Positions 22,561 through 35,100 of a stretch of DNA of 64,000 nt are shown one piece after another. The notes below the pieces were generated by a model that saw only the letters and a list, made by a program, of their open reading frames with translations, was not told where the DNA came from and searched no databases. Location of the stretch: the NCBI GenBank assembly GCA_018881555.1, contig JACAXG010000050.1, positions 4,712,001 through 4,776,000 of the forward strand, written 5' to 3'. A program made the translations under genes and the position numbers. Numbering within the stretch: the stretch's first letter is position 1; every line of letters starts with the position of its first letter. The DNA is from Amblyornis subalaris (taxonomy: Eukaryota; Chordata; Aves; Passeriformes; Ptilonorhynchidae).

Positions 22561-25500
22561 CCCCGCTGCTAGATTTCTAAAGGTAACAACAGCAGTGCAT
22601 GACAAAGAATGAAAAGATGGCCCAGGTTGGTTTGCTTAAATTACTTTCCTTCCCAAACCCTCCCTACAAGCTAAACATGCACCAGATATAATGAGCATTA
22701 GGACTTCACAGGCTGGCAGTTCCCCTCCTTTGTTTTCTCAGAGTTTTACTGTCTTGGTTTAATTTTTTTTCTGTTCTTTAAGTGAAGGCTCCTTAGGAAA
22801 ACGGATTGAAATGTTGTTTTATTCTTAATCACTCTCTACAGTCCTAGTAAAGCCATTAGCATTGTGAGAGGAATGATCCTCTCTTCTTGTATCCACTCCA
22901 CCCCCACCTCCCCAAGTATGCAGGGACAGTAACGTTTTAAGACTTTTTCGAATAAAACATCTCCAGCCCATTTTTAGAAGGCAGACTAAATTTTAATTTG
23001 TCATGCCATGACCCTGGAGTTTTAGTTATACTACTTCCTTGCTCCTTTCTACTCCTTCCTTTTAATTTCTCAGTAGGAATGATTCAATAAACTATTTCTC
23101 GCATCAGTCTAGGAAGAATTAAAAGATTTATTTCCCAAAGTTCACATGAGCCTTGGAAAACCATATTGTCAGGTTTTTTGGAGCAGAACTTGTCAGAGAA
23201 AAGTAACCTCATTTCATGGGGAGTTTCATATCTAGGTTTTGTTCCAATAAGAAACAAAAGGGAATCAAATCTCAGCTCCTAGGTAATCCATCTGACAGAC
23301 ACCCTGGTACCATGAATCTTGACATTCTGGACTGTGAAAGACGCCAGAAGAAGATGAAAGCTAAAGAGAGCAAGGCTTTCTGGCTCCCAGCCAGTCATCC
23401 AAATGAGCTACTGAGGATCTGAGCACTTTGGGAGCTCTGGCTTTGGAGGACATGGGAGATCAGCTAGTCAGAGTATTTCATACCATCAGCAATTTTTTGA
23501 ATTTGAATGCTGAACTCTGAACAAACTCAGAAAAAATATCAATGAAGCTGAATCAGCAGAATGGGATGAAAAATATTTTTATGGACTACTTTAAACCAAT
23601 TCCTTACAAATAATTTCTAGGACAGAACTAATGGTGAGAGTTTTATAGTTTCTGTGGCATTTGAAATGCAAATGTATTTCAAACATTGCATATATTAATC
23701 CTTATATCAACGATAAAAATAAGTGAATAACATGATTTCTCAGGTGTCCTTGAGGTTATTTGTGCAATAGCTGTACTGTTCAGCTACAAATCCTATTTTA
23801 TTTTTAGTTAAGGAACAAAGCCAAAAGCACTACTGTTATGATGCTTGATTACTATACAATCTGAGCCACATGCTTGTGTAAAGGGCAGAAGCCTGGAGAA
23901 AGTCATCATGAATGTGAAGGTAAGAATTTTATGGCTCATCATCTGTAAGAAGGTTTCATGAGATCATTCTCTGGGAATACTGGTGCAGGAATTGTCAGCA
24001 TACTTCAAATGGAGCCATCTCTTCAAAGCTCTGGAGGAGTTTAAAGTGTGCAGGAAAAGTGCTTCTTTGCAGATTTCTCAACCTTTGTATCAACTAAAAA
24101 ATTTCTCAGACACATTTTCACTTTTGGAGGAACTCAAATGGCGATCCTCATTTGTTTAGTTAACTCTGGAAGAGGCTGTGTGACGGGCTCAGTACTTTGC
24201 TAGAGAGAAAATTCAACCCCCTGCATAAGAAAGTAGCAAAATAGTAAAGAAAGCACTCCCTACAGAAGTAGCAAAGAAAACAAGTGCTATAAAAATGTTT
24301 CTTCCCTGGCAGCAATCCAAAGAGATTGACAGATAATTCTGGGTGCAGCTCCGAGGGGCAGTGATAACCAGATGAAAACAAGTCATTACAGAAGGCTGGC
24401 CAGGATGGCAGGGTAATAACCAAACTGCTGGGAAGAGTGACCTGCAGGAAGCATTAAAAAGAGCTATTCAGAGACTTTCATTAGAGTTACAGGTAACTCA
24501 GATGTGCAGACGAGTGCTCTTTGTGACCTATTATGAATGGCTAATTATAAAGTTCAGGGAAGGGCTTGGGCAGCTAAGGTCACTGCTAAAAATTGATTCA
24601 GAATCAAACATGGGTTTGAGGTGATAATGGGACAAGAGAAGGTGATGCCCATCCCAATCCCTATTAAAAATGCTGGAGACTCACCTGAGCAGCTTCAACT
24701 CTTGCACTACCTACAAAAGTTAAGGATGCTATAGTGGACTGAGCATAATAAACTCCAGCCTCTGACATGGACTTCATAAGGACAGAGTGCTAGGCAGCAA
24801 CCGCTTAGGCTATGTACCCTGAAATTCTGCAGTGATGCTGACCTAGAATCATGCTCATAGAAATTATATCAGTTTAAAGTATTCCTAGCTTTTCGTGGTT
24901 TCCCATGGGAAAAAGAGAGTGTTGCAATTATTAGTTTTCTGATTTTCATTCTCTGTGCCATCTGTAAGCTTTTAGCTGCATTTTCAGAAAAATATTTGAA
25001 AAAAAATTACAGCTTCCTATTTAGCATTAGTGGTTCCTTGCTTCAGAAATATCTGGGGCTTATCAAGATGGAAATAGAGCTAACACGAGCATGGTCCAGA
25101 TTAAATTGATTCAGAGCTGTTATTGTGTGACCAGCAAAGAGGAAAGATGCTTTCCCTATCCTGGCTGAGCTAATATTTCTGCCTTTGCTGAATCACACCA
25201 AGCTAGCCTTCTGCAGTTAGTAACAAGCAGCAATGCACCAATCCTTTGTTTTGGCTGTGGTCCATCTACCAACCAGACTGGTGCTTCAGTCTCCTTCATC
25301 CCAACACCTCCTTGGGCAGATGGCAAATCATCTGATGCCAGTGGAAGGCTCAGACAGGTGGAGCTGAAAAGAAATACTGTGTCTCCCAAATAATTACAAG
25401 TAAAATAAAACAAAAATAAAGAAAAGAAGGCAGAGAACTACATAACAAATTATTTCTACTTTTCATTCAGAATCCTAAAAGTATTTCCAACACGAAATTT

Positions 25501-27429
25501 TTGGTGCTCAGCATAGGTCGGGTAAGGGCACTCTGATTTTCTGTAATGTTATACTTTGAAATTCGGGTACCTCTGTTTGGTCACCTAACCAACAGAAGGC
25601 ACCCCCAGCCCCTGCTGGCTTTGAAAAACACCCCCAAGGCTTTGTCAGAGATGTAACAAGTGAGGGTGTTGAGAAAGTCACTTGTTTGTAAACAAAGCAT
25701 TTTACAATGCCTTGAGAGATGTTTTAAGTGAGCCTATGTCGCATAAAGCTCCTCAGGGATCTGTCGCAGCAGCAGCAGCAGTGCACAAAACAAAGTCACT
25801 TCTTCTGTTGCACTTTATTCTGTTGTCATGTTAAAAGCAATGAATTTATTTCCCCCTCTCAGCCCTCCCTCAACTACTGCAGCCCTGCAGTAAATCAAAA
25901 AAGTAAACTCTCATTCTCATTGTGCAGGGCTTACTTCCAGGCCTCTACAGTTTCCACAGTAACTAATTAGAAATTTGCATCTCTAAGAAAGAATTATTTA
26001 ATACTGATGTAAGCCCTTTTATTCTTTGGAGCTTGGCCTTTTGCTACTCAACTTCTGGTAGATGTTGGGCCTTAAGGTCATACTGTACAAACTCTGAATG
26101 TAGGTGGCCCTAGTCTTGCTTTTTTTATTTCGGATGATTCATATCCTGTGAAGAAAATGTCTTGCCAGGTTTTTGTTGAATAGCAAAGATTTGAAAGGCA
26201 GCACCCAATTCATTTAGTAGCCATTTGTTTTAAACTATAACATCTTCCCCATTCCTCATTAGCTAACTCTTGTGTAATTGAGTCATGCATTTTTAGCCTT
26301 GTTAAACCAGTGGAGTTAGGTCACACTGATGCACCTTTCCCATTAGTTCCATTTGCTGCCTCTGGCTTTCCGCCTTTAAGCAGGCCTTTTATTTCACATG
26401 GCAGGAAAGAAAGCCTTGGATACTCCAACTGCACAGATATGTGTTTTATAGCTCTGCCATAGATACTGTAAATCCAAGACACTGTCCCACAGTCTCAGAG
26501 AAGATGTAAATACTGAGAGAGGAGGAAGTGGAGGGTGCAAAGTGAACTAAATCCTTCCCTCATGTTCATGGCAGAAAATGGCTTGGAACAGTTTTTGNCC
26601 CAGACCAGCAAGTAACCCCCATAAAGCTGTGCTACCTCAAGCTTCAGCTGACCCCAAAAGGCTTTGCATCAGGCTTGCAGTCAGTTTGCCAGCTCAGGCT
26701 CAGCAATTTTTCAGCTATTNCACTTTTCTGCAAGTGATCTGTCAAGAAAGAAGCACATCTACCATCATCCCTTCTTACCATCAAATGGATCTTGCCCATC
26801 CTCTTCTGTCCAAGTTCTGTACTGCTGTACCTGAAAGGACTTCAGTAGGACTCATTTTATAGACTTCTGATCTTATCATTTTCTATTCTTACAATTTAAT
26901 ATTATATATATTATGCTTAAAACATTACATATATAAACTGGTCATATGTGCATATATACATATATGTACATACAAATGTAAATCATATATATATATAAAA
27001 GATTATATAAGCTTATAATGGAAAAGGAAGAGGTATGCTGGTTTTTTCTCCCTTGCAATCCTTTCCAAAGAAGGCATCGTGATTGAAGAGGAGCAACTGC
27101 ATCAGCCAATAACTTCCTGATTCTGGAGTTGCAAATGATCAATTATGATTACTTAATGTAGCTTAAATTAATTGAGATTGAAATAAATGCAGCTTCAAGA
27201 CCACCTCCATTCATAATGCTGTCACTAACAGAGGTGTTTGAGAGATGTAATGGTTCTGCACCTGTGTAAATAAATTGCATCACAGACACCATTTTTTACT
27301 TCTTTGGTCAAAGGAACTCTGAATTTAGAAATAAGCCTCAAACATTGCATACACAATATGATCCAATATGATCCAAGCATTGCGAAAGGCAGCCCAAAAA
27401 CAAAAACTCAGCATCCTGCTGAAACCTGG
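22561..27429. other. noncoding desert segment
   Basis: No gene or clear transposon was recognised. It includes a (CAG)n mini-run (25767-25779) and an alternating AT/CATA-rich stretch at about 26900-27000. Most of it is unremarkable AT-rich DNA. Confidence 0.55.
26940..27000. repeat. (TA)n/(CATA)n simple repeat
   Basis: Alternating purine-pyrimidine, AT-rich imperfect dinucleotide/tetranucleotide repeat with ATATGTGCATATAT-type units. Confidence 0.8.
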
Positions 27430-27710
27430 TATACATCTTCAAGAGTCACCAAGAGCTGATGCATAGAAGAGGATCAAAGAGCAGAAATGCAATACTTCCT
27501 TCAGTGCACAGGTCTGTGCTGCTGTAGGAGATTTTGAACAAAAGTGACTTTCTTGTGTTTCCTAGTATAATGCTATAATAGCCTTTGATGGTTTGTTCTT
27601 CCACAAATTTGTCCAGCTGGTTCCTGAACTCAAGTAAAATCCTAGTACCCACACCATCCTGTAACAAGGAGTTCCACACTAAACACAATTAAAGAAGTTT
27701 CCTCTGAAAA
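27430..27710 (-). mobile_element. ancient CR1-related LINE 3' fragment
   Basis: Read on the + strand, the block around 27595-27700 matches the pattern of an old amniote CR1 type: CCACAAATTTGTCCAG, then the equivalent of a CATCCTGTGGCAATGAGTTCCACA segment, then a pyrimidine-rich part. This is the antisense strand of the element's 3' region. It is highly diverged and lacks any ORF. Subfamily is not assigned, and boundaries are approximate. Confidence 0.55.
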
Positions 27711-29977
27711 TATTTTCCTATGGCAAGTATTAAGAGATAATATTTATCTGTCATTTATTACAATCCATCTCTCCTTACATGGGAAAAAAATGCCTACATC
27801 TTTTATCTTAAAGATGGTCTTCTCTGTGGCTGTGTTTCTACCCCATTGTTTTACCGTCTATTGTCAGAGACTGAGTCTGCATTTAATATTAATAGGTTAA
27901 GCTCAGGATTTGTAGCCCTAGTACTCACAATCTCATGACTCTTGCTGTGACTAGAAGATGCAATGCTATTGCCTACACACAAGCATCTAATCCATTTAAG
28001 AGGCTTTAGGCATCCTGTCTGGTGCCAACTGCCTCTCCAGAAGGTCCACTGTCTCCTTTAGGCCTATGTCAATCTGCTAGCTCCTTGTCAATCTACAGAA
28101 GTGCACCTTCAGGGCAGCACCTCTCTGATGTTATGTTCAAGAGATTACCAAGATACAATATTTCTCAGTAGGATCTGAAAAGCATTTGCTTCTTGCGGTC
28201 TAGGATTCTGTTCCCTCTTCTACTTCTTACTATTGAGGGAAAAAAACCATACAGACAACACTAAAGAAAGGTTGAAGGAGGAAAAGAAATCTGCCAGCCC
28301 CCTCATAACTGTCTTCTTGGAGTGGTCTTGTAACAAAGGCAAACTAATTAGGATGTAGAGAGTGCTCCGAAGTTCCTGTGCCTCATCTTGTCATGCTAGC
28401 AAGCCACCTCTGAAGAGATGTCCTGAAAATGTAGTTTATTGTAATTTAGATGCTAAGCAGGTAAAAACTCAGCACTATATCCAGGCAGGCAGTTCACTAT
28501 GTTGAATAAGTGCTCAAAGAAACAGAGAAGCTTTTTAAGAAAATTGTGACATTTTAAACTATCTGTGAGAAAATAGTCTAATTTTGAATAACCAGCTTCT
28601 TTCCTAGTCAAAAACACAGAGGTAGGTTTAATAAGAGTGATTAAGTTCATGCTAAGAACTTCTGTCACTTATTATGTAATTATGTGAATAGCCAGAACAC
28701 ATTGGTGATTTCTAGTTCTGGTGCCAAAAAAATCTGACTTAATACTTTAAAGTGGGAACAGAATAGTCTTAGATACATAAATACATATGGAAGCAGGCAG
28801 CTACATTCACATACAAACTCACCCACATTCACAAACCTCCTTCTGACTTGGCTTGATAATTGTTCAATAAATATCTCTGACTTTTTCAAAATCAAACAAA
28901 AGGGTACCTTTAGGATGAAGCAAGGCAAGTAAAAAGCTATTTAGGAAAAGTTATGGTTCCAGTTGAAGAAATACGGGAACAATTACTTTTCAGTGGATGC
29001 TGAACAGCCTGGTAACTCCTCTTCTTTGCTTTTCTAAGAACATTTAATGAAATGCATGTTTCCACACATGCACGTGAACAAGTGGCTATCTACTTGCATT
29101 GCCAATGGATACTACTAAGGAAAATCCCTAAGAAAAAAATCCCTTTCTTTGTTTTGTCATACTTTCTAAAAGTCCTCTTTTCCTTCTAAAAAGCTTGCTC
29201 AAGCCTGTGCACAAATAAATCATAGCTATATAACTGGCAAAACCTATCACATTAAACTACGCTCCATGAACCTTTCAGACAGTGNTCACCAAGAACAGAG
29301 AGAACCAGGAAATTTCAGTTGTAATATCATCCATATGTCAGCCATTCCATCCAAATCACAGCCAGAGTGGAAGAGGCACCCTGATCTCAGTCAAGAGGCT
29401 GTCTGTCTGTCAATCACCTTAGCTGCAATCCTTAGTCACAGAGAGGCAGTAAAATGGGAATTTCCCGTTAAGAACAACCCACCTTCACACCATTCCACAT
29501 CCCCCTCCCCGGAGACATCTTCATCCGAGTCACCTCATTAACACCTACTTGTTGAGAGCCATTAGGTGGTCAGGTGGATGAGTGGGATGGGAAAGTCCAC
29601 CCAGCTTTATGTGGCTTGGATCGTGAAGCAAGATTCTTGCAGTGAAGTTTGGCAGTGCAGGTGTCTGCGCACTAGAGCTGGAAACTGGCTTTACAGTGAA
29701 GGGAGAAGAAAATGCACAACCAAGGGCATCTAATTAGATTAGCAGGGTTTTTGTTCTTTCGATGTCCCATCATTCTATCAATTAAGGTATGCTTTAATAG
29801 CAGGGTCTTTCATGGCGTGTATCCCAAAATACCACACAAAATAATAAAATTAACAGCTCATGTGATTATTATGGAGACAGAGCTACTACTTTCGAGGTAA
29901 GATTTTAAGGTTTCCATCATGGCCAGCCTGGTGCTGGCCTTGCTGCCACTAGATCTATCATAAGAAATTCTCCTGTT
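27711..29977. other. noncoding desert segment
   Basis: AT-rich DNA with only short, unrelated open frames. Nothing specific was recognised. Confidence 0.5.
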
Positions 29978-29979
29978 GC

Positions 29980-30237
29980 AGGGTAAGGTTGGAAGAGACC
30001 ACAGTGGATCATCTGGTCCAACCTCTCTGCTCAAGCAGGGTCAGAATTGTGTCCAGACGGCTCTTGAGTACCTCCAGTGAGGGAGACTCAATAATCTCTG
30101 TGGACAATCTGTCCCAGTGCATAGTTACCTACACAGTTAAGTTCTTCCTCATATTCAGGTGGAACTTCCTGTGCATCAGTTTCTTCCCTTCTGCCTCTTG
30201 TTCTACTGCTTGGCACCACTGAGAAGAGCCTGGCTAT
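29980..30237 (-). mobile_element. CR1 LINE fragment (5'-truncated, 3' end)
   Basis: On the + strand it carries the diagnostic order of the CR1 3' region in antisense: GGTTGGAAGAGACC, ATCATCTGGTCCAACC, TGCTCAAGCAGGGTC, GTGTCCAGACGGCTCTTGAG, CCTCCAGTGAGGGAGACTC, GTTCTTCCTCATATTCAG, GGAACTTCCTGTGCATC, and GGCACCACTGAGAAGAGCCTGG. No reverse-transcriptase sequence remains. It is moderately diverged from the consensus pattern. Confidence 0.92.
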
Positions 30238-30239
30238 AA

Positions 30240-31739
30240 ATCTGCAGCTGTAAAACATAGCCAGAATTCTCTCTGCACTTGAAAATAGTGCAAGGCACCC
30301 GAATGGCCNGAAAGAAGTTCATCATTCCAGAAGTCGACCAGCTTGATGCAGCTCATCTTGGCACTTGCAGACAGTCCAGAATCAATCTCCAAAGTCAGGA
30401 CAGCAGTTCCTTGTCTGTGATGTGGTGCTGAGTCACACCCATCACTTCGCAGGCCAGTGATAGATGGTCAGCGGGTTTTAATCAGGGCAGTACTGGACTG
30501 GTTTACAGGCTGAGTGCTTTATCTCCTCAGACATCCTCCTAATTGGAGCTACATGCCATGAATTAGTATGCACCAGGGCAACCTGACAGCTGATGCTGTG
30601 TTCCAGGACATTTTCATACTGGGATAATACGGGATGGGATCTTTAGCCACTTTAACCTGGGAAAACTCTGGTGTAGACCAGTAGAGCCAAAGGCCGATGA
30701 GAATTCAGCTGTGCCAAGGATACTACTCAGTGCATCTCTAAATATTTCACGAGGTACCAGCTGACATAAGGAGGCCGTTATGCAAATTTTCGTTATTACA
30801 TTACAATTCTGCATTTCAGACAGTTCAAGTTGTTGCTCTTATTTAAATCCCCAGTATGGTTCATACACATTGCCAGGAGGAGGTGCCTGACTGAAAAAAA
30901 AACCAAACCAAAAAACCAGGAAATTTAAAACCAAAACCAGCTATCCCCTCTTTCCATTTACTTCTTATGAACAACCAATATTTAAGCTGATTTTCTTTGA
31001 AGCCAACATGACATGTTCCTCTGCTGCAATCTAATATGCCAAGTGTTCCTTCCCAACCCCATGTTTTCAGCTGAGCCATGAGCCCTCTAATTCATGTTAG
31101 GGACATGACCAGCTGCTCCACCTTAACTGTCCTTATCAGTGTTGTCAGAGGCAACTAAAATGTGCTGTACTGGAGGGCTGGGAAGTAATTCTCTATAGTT
31201 CAGAACCTGGTCAGANGACTTCTGCAACTTGGAATTATTTCTTGTCAAAGGATCTGTGCACTTCCTATGCCACAGCGGTGACAAACCTTCCCGAGACTGC
31301 TGTGCATTGCTAAGAGGTCTTTAAAGTTCACAGAAATGCCTCTATCAAGTTCAAGATTAAAATGAAAATTTAAAGAAAGCAAACAAACCTCATGATCAGT
31401 GGAGAAAAAAACTCAACCACCTCCTACTCGCCACTGCATCCCAAAGAAATTATGCTGTTCCTCCTTATAAATAATAGGGGTGTGCAACGTGTCATTCCTA
31501 TTCAGTGTTTGTGGGTTTTTTGGTGCTTATTGATGCTGCATCTGTTTTGTCAGTGCGTCAGCTAATGGAGAAAGTTAATTGTGTTGGTTGTAAGGCCACC
31601 TGTCACACACATGCCTCATTTCCATACTAATAGCCCAACAGTGGCAGGCAGTGTACTCCTCTGCAGTAACACACACAGCCTCTTTGGCAACCTGGGCCAA
31701 ATGTGCCTATGCAGCAACCGCAGCCCTCTTCTCTGAATG
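30240..31739. other. noncoding desert segment
   Basis: No gene was recognised. A short CAAAAC/CCAAAAC-rich stretch lies at 30893-30935. Open frames are short and inconsistent. Confidence 0.5.
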
Positions 31740-32110
31740 CCTCCAGTGTTGCGGCAGCCCAGCTCTGCATTAACCCCCCGCGGCCCTCCCCTGNCCGAAG
31801 GGGTTTTTTAAACCCTTGCAGACACACTGGGTGTCACGTTTTCGTGTGGGAGGGCGGCGGGCACGGCTCTGCTTCCCCGGCCGTTTGGGTGCCCTGCACT
31901 CTCCCCGACCGGCAGAATATTTNGCTCCCTTTGCATTTTTGGATCAGGCACCCACCGCCAGCAAAACCTGGCGAGCACTGCGGGTAGCGATGTTCACATC
32001 GGTGGTGAGGACCAGTTGAAAGTCCATCTCTTTTGTCCCTTCTGTTAACATTTGCAATGCGGGAGGCGATGCGGATCGGAGCCAGGGAGAAGAAACGTGC
32101 CTGCGGCTGA
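31740..32110. promoter_or_regulatory. small orphan CpG-rich patch
   Basis: A local rise in GC and CpG content within AT-rich desert, with no repeat signature and no recognisable protein frame. It may be a small orphan CpG island (promoter of a noncoding transcript or an enhancer). It is weaker than the patch at 42160-42620. Confidence 0.35.
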
Positions 32111-35100
32111 GGCAGACACAACCGTGCTGAGCTGTAGTGGGACTCAGAGAGATGTAAATAAAATTCGCTTTGGTGATAGAGCCAATGCCAGAAAAGCTAT
32201 AATTGATGAATATTTTACTTTAACATATGCAAAACTATTCTGATCAGCTGAAATGGACAGAGGTTTTCCTTCCTTCTTGCTTTCACCCCCCTTTTTTAGT
32301 ATGAAAGATAACGTGAGTTAAGGGATTTATTTTGAACTACCAAGCTTGCTCTTGATCAGCATCTATGACCCTTGTTCATGTTTTCCTACAGCCTGCAAAA
32401 GTTCCCTATAAAACTCCAACAGAGCTTACACTAAAGGCATGCCTCATGAAGTAATATCCGGAATCTTGGCGGCTTCAGGGGAAACTGGTCTTTCTGCTTT
32501 TTAAATCACTGTGGCTGAAATTAGAAATTCNGTATGCAGCTATTGAGCCTGCAAAGGAATGTCCCATAGGCTAAAAGACAAGCAGTAAGTGAGCTGCTAC
32601 ATCTTTACAACCTCTATCTGCAAGCATTTTAAAGAAAATACTCCAGATATAAGGTCCTGCCAAACAGTGTACGCCAGTGACACAGGGATTACTGTGCATG
32701 CATCAGGGTCAGGAAAAGAAACGTCTGTATCTATCATGCGTGAAGGAACAAGCCAGAGTATCCATTGCTTAGTCCATCTCAGATGCGAAGATGATTAACA
32801 GCCCAGGGAAGGTGCAGAGGAGAGGTACAGCAGCACCAGCCACCAGCCTCTCACCAGTCTAAAAGCAAATTGGTNTCATCAGCAAAACTACGCAGTTGTA
32901 GGAATTTCACATTTCTGTATCGCATTTCTCCAGCACTGCCTACAAGCATCTGTTTGGCAGGGGCTGTGGGTCCAGTTCACTCTTGGGACTGAGTTGGGGG
33001 TGGGCATCTCTAGCCAGCCTCTGCTCAGAATGTTCTGCAGNAAGATTTGAGCAAGCACTCAGCCAAAGCAAAAGGACTCTTGGCATTGGGACTGAAGGGC
33101 TGCNAAGGAGCTCATCCCAGGTCTCAGGCCAAACTGACCAGATATCATCAATACTGTCTAAATAACAAGGGGGTAAAAGATGGTCCATTGCACATCACAC
33201 CAGGTGTTGACACATTGTGAGCTAAACCCACACAAACACAGAGTTTGTTTAAATCTTGGGTTATTCTTTCTATTTTCTTTTGGGTTTTGAGCCCAGTTGT
33301 TCTCATTTCCTGATTTTCCACAGTGACCATATGGGCCAGAAGCCTTCTCTTACTGAAACAGGGAGTTTCACAGGCACAGAAATTTTCAGATAAAGTGGAA
33401 ATAAAACAGCAGATAGGAGGAGAGTTGACTGCACTACCTTATTCACACACAAAAAAGAAGCTATTCTGTGAAATAAAAATAATGTTACTACTTTTAGAAA
33501 TTCTGTAGAAGAAAATTGTTTTACAAAAAAAATTAAAACATGTAAAACCCATGAATATATGTCTGCAATTTTTTCTTTCTGCCTTCTCTCACATACTCTG
33601 TAGTTAGGTCACCCTGCTTGCTAAGCAGTCCTCTATCCTTTGAGAGAAGATGTGCTGATAAGTCTGAGAGAGGATGCACTTTGCCATAAAATGGGCAGTC
33701 TTTCAGGCAGCTGTGTCCCATTCTCACTATGGCTGGTTTTGTGGAGAACAGTACTTCAAAATATTTTTGTGCTGAGGTTTGTTTAATCGTTTTATGTGGA
33801 TTGGCTGAGTTAAAACATCAGCCAAACATTTACAACTGCTAAAACTTTATAACCTGCTCATCTGGGGGACCAAGGCTGCCTCTTCAGACTGTGTATAGAC
33901 TCTTAGTTTGCATTTGGCTGAAGCAGGAGGTTAATTTTATAAAAAAAATACTGCCAGTGCCGCACACGCAGCTATTGTGAGAAATGTATGTTCAGTTTGC
34001 TTTGGTGTGTACATGGACACTTGAAGCCATGCTGGTGAGGGGGTGAGCTTCCCTTTCCCCCTGCTCCAGCAGAGCAGAGCTACTCTATCCCCTGAATAGG
34101 TCTGAGGAATTTATCTTCTACATCTTCTAACTTCTCCCTATGTCACTGTTATTCTCTTTCCCATGGAAAGCGCATAAAATTACCTGCAAAAAGGCAGCAC
34201 AGACTATTTGGGACAAAAGAGTATTTCTCAACTCCTGTATCCAGGCACGTGCATCTACCACCTTCCAGATACACAGGAAGATGGAGAATTGATGCACACT
34301 ATAATGGCAGCTTCTGTGTTCCAGTTTCCAAGGAATGAAAGCTGGGTAGCACAAGGCAAGAGCCACACAGTAATTTCCAACAAGTCTCCAGCCTCAGACC
34401 CTATTTGCTCTACAATCTGGACATAGCCATGAAGGTTGTCAGAACTTTGAAGTCAGAGACACAAGAATCCTTTAACATGAATACAACTTCACTTTTCTAC
34501 TATCTCTAGCAGGCTGAAATTTTCTGAGAAGTTTTTTCCAGCATGGCACAATCTTAGACATGGACACCCTCAGCTACTGATGTGAAGTTACAGATTAAAA
34601 ACCAGGCTGATAGCACTGCCANCCTTTCTGTGATACGGGGACTTTGATTTGCTAGCTTAAACTTTGTGGCTGATGGTATCACAGTGATAGCACTTTGACC
34701 AAATGAGGAGATATAGCTTCCCACCCAAGTTCTTCTGCCTTTCGGATCAAAAGCTTTCCAGGGTGAGGTCTGGCTCTTTCTAGATACGTGCATAAACCTG
34801 AGAAATAGTTTTATTTTATACACTAGTGGGTATGTATCTGTGTATATACATATATATAAAAGTAACTTATATGTGCCTTTATAAAGAGTTAATAAATAAG
34901 CATTATATTTTGAAATACTGAAAACAAAGGTGATTTCTAGAAATGGCAAAAGAGTTATTTTTACAAAAAGTAGTGGTCCAAGCAAAACCATCACACCTTT
35001 TTTTTTTTCCTTTCAATTCTTCTCTTTTCAGGTTCTTCTGTTTTCTTGAGTGCAAAGCCAAACTTGAAAACTTGAGTTTGGGCTTAGTAAAAGTTGTCCC

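Noticed and set aside
23812..23919. Another acceptor/donor pair (TTTATTTTTAG to GAAG|GTAAGA)
   Set aside because: The acceptor's pyrimidine tract is weak and interrupted and the enclosed segment has stops in the frames checked, so it is no better than chance.
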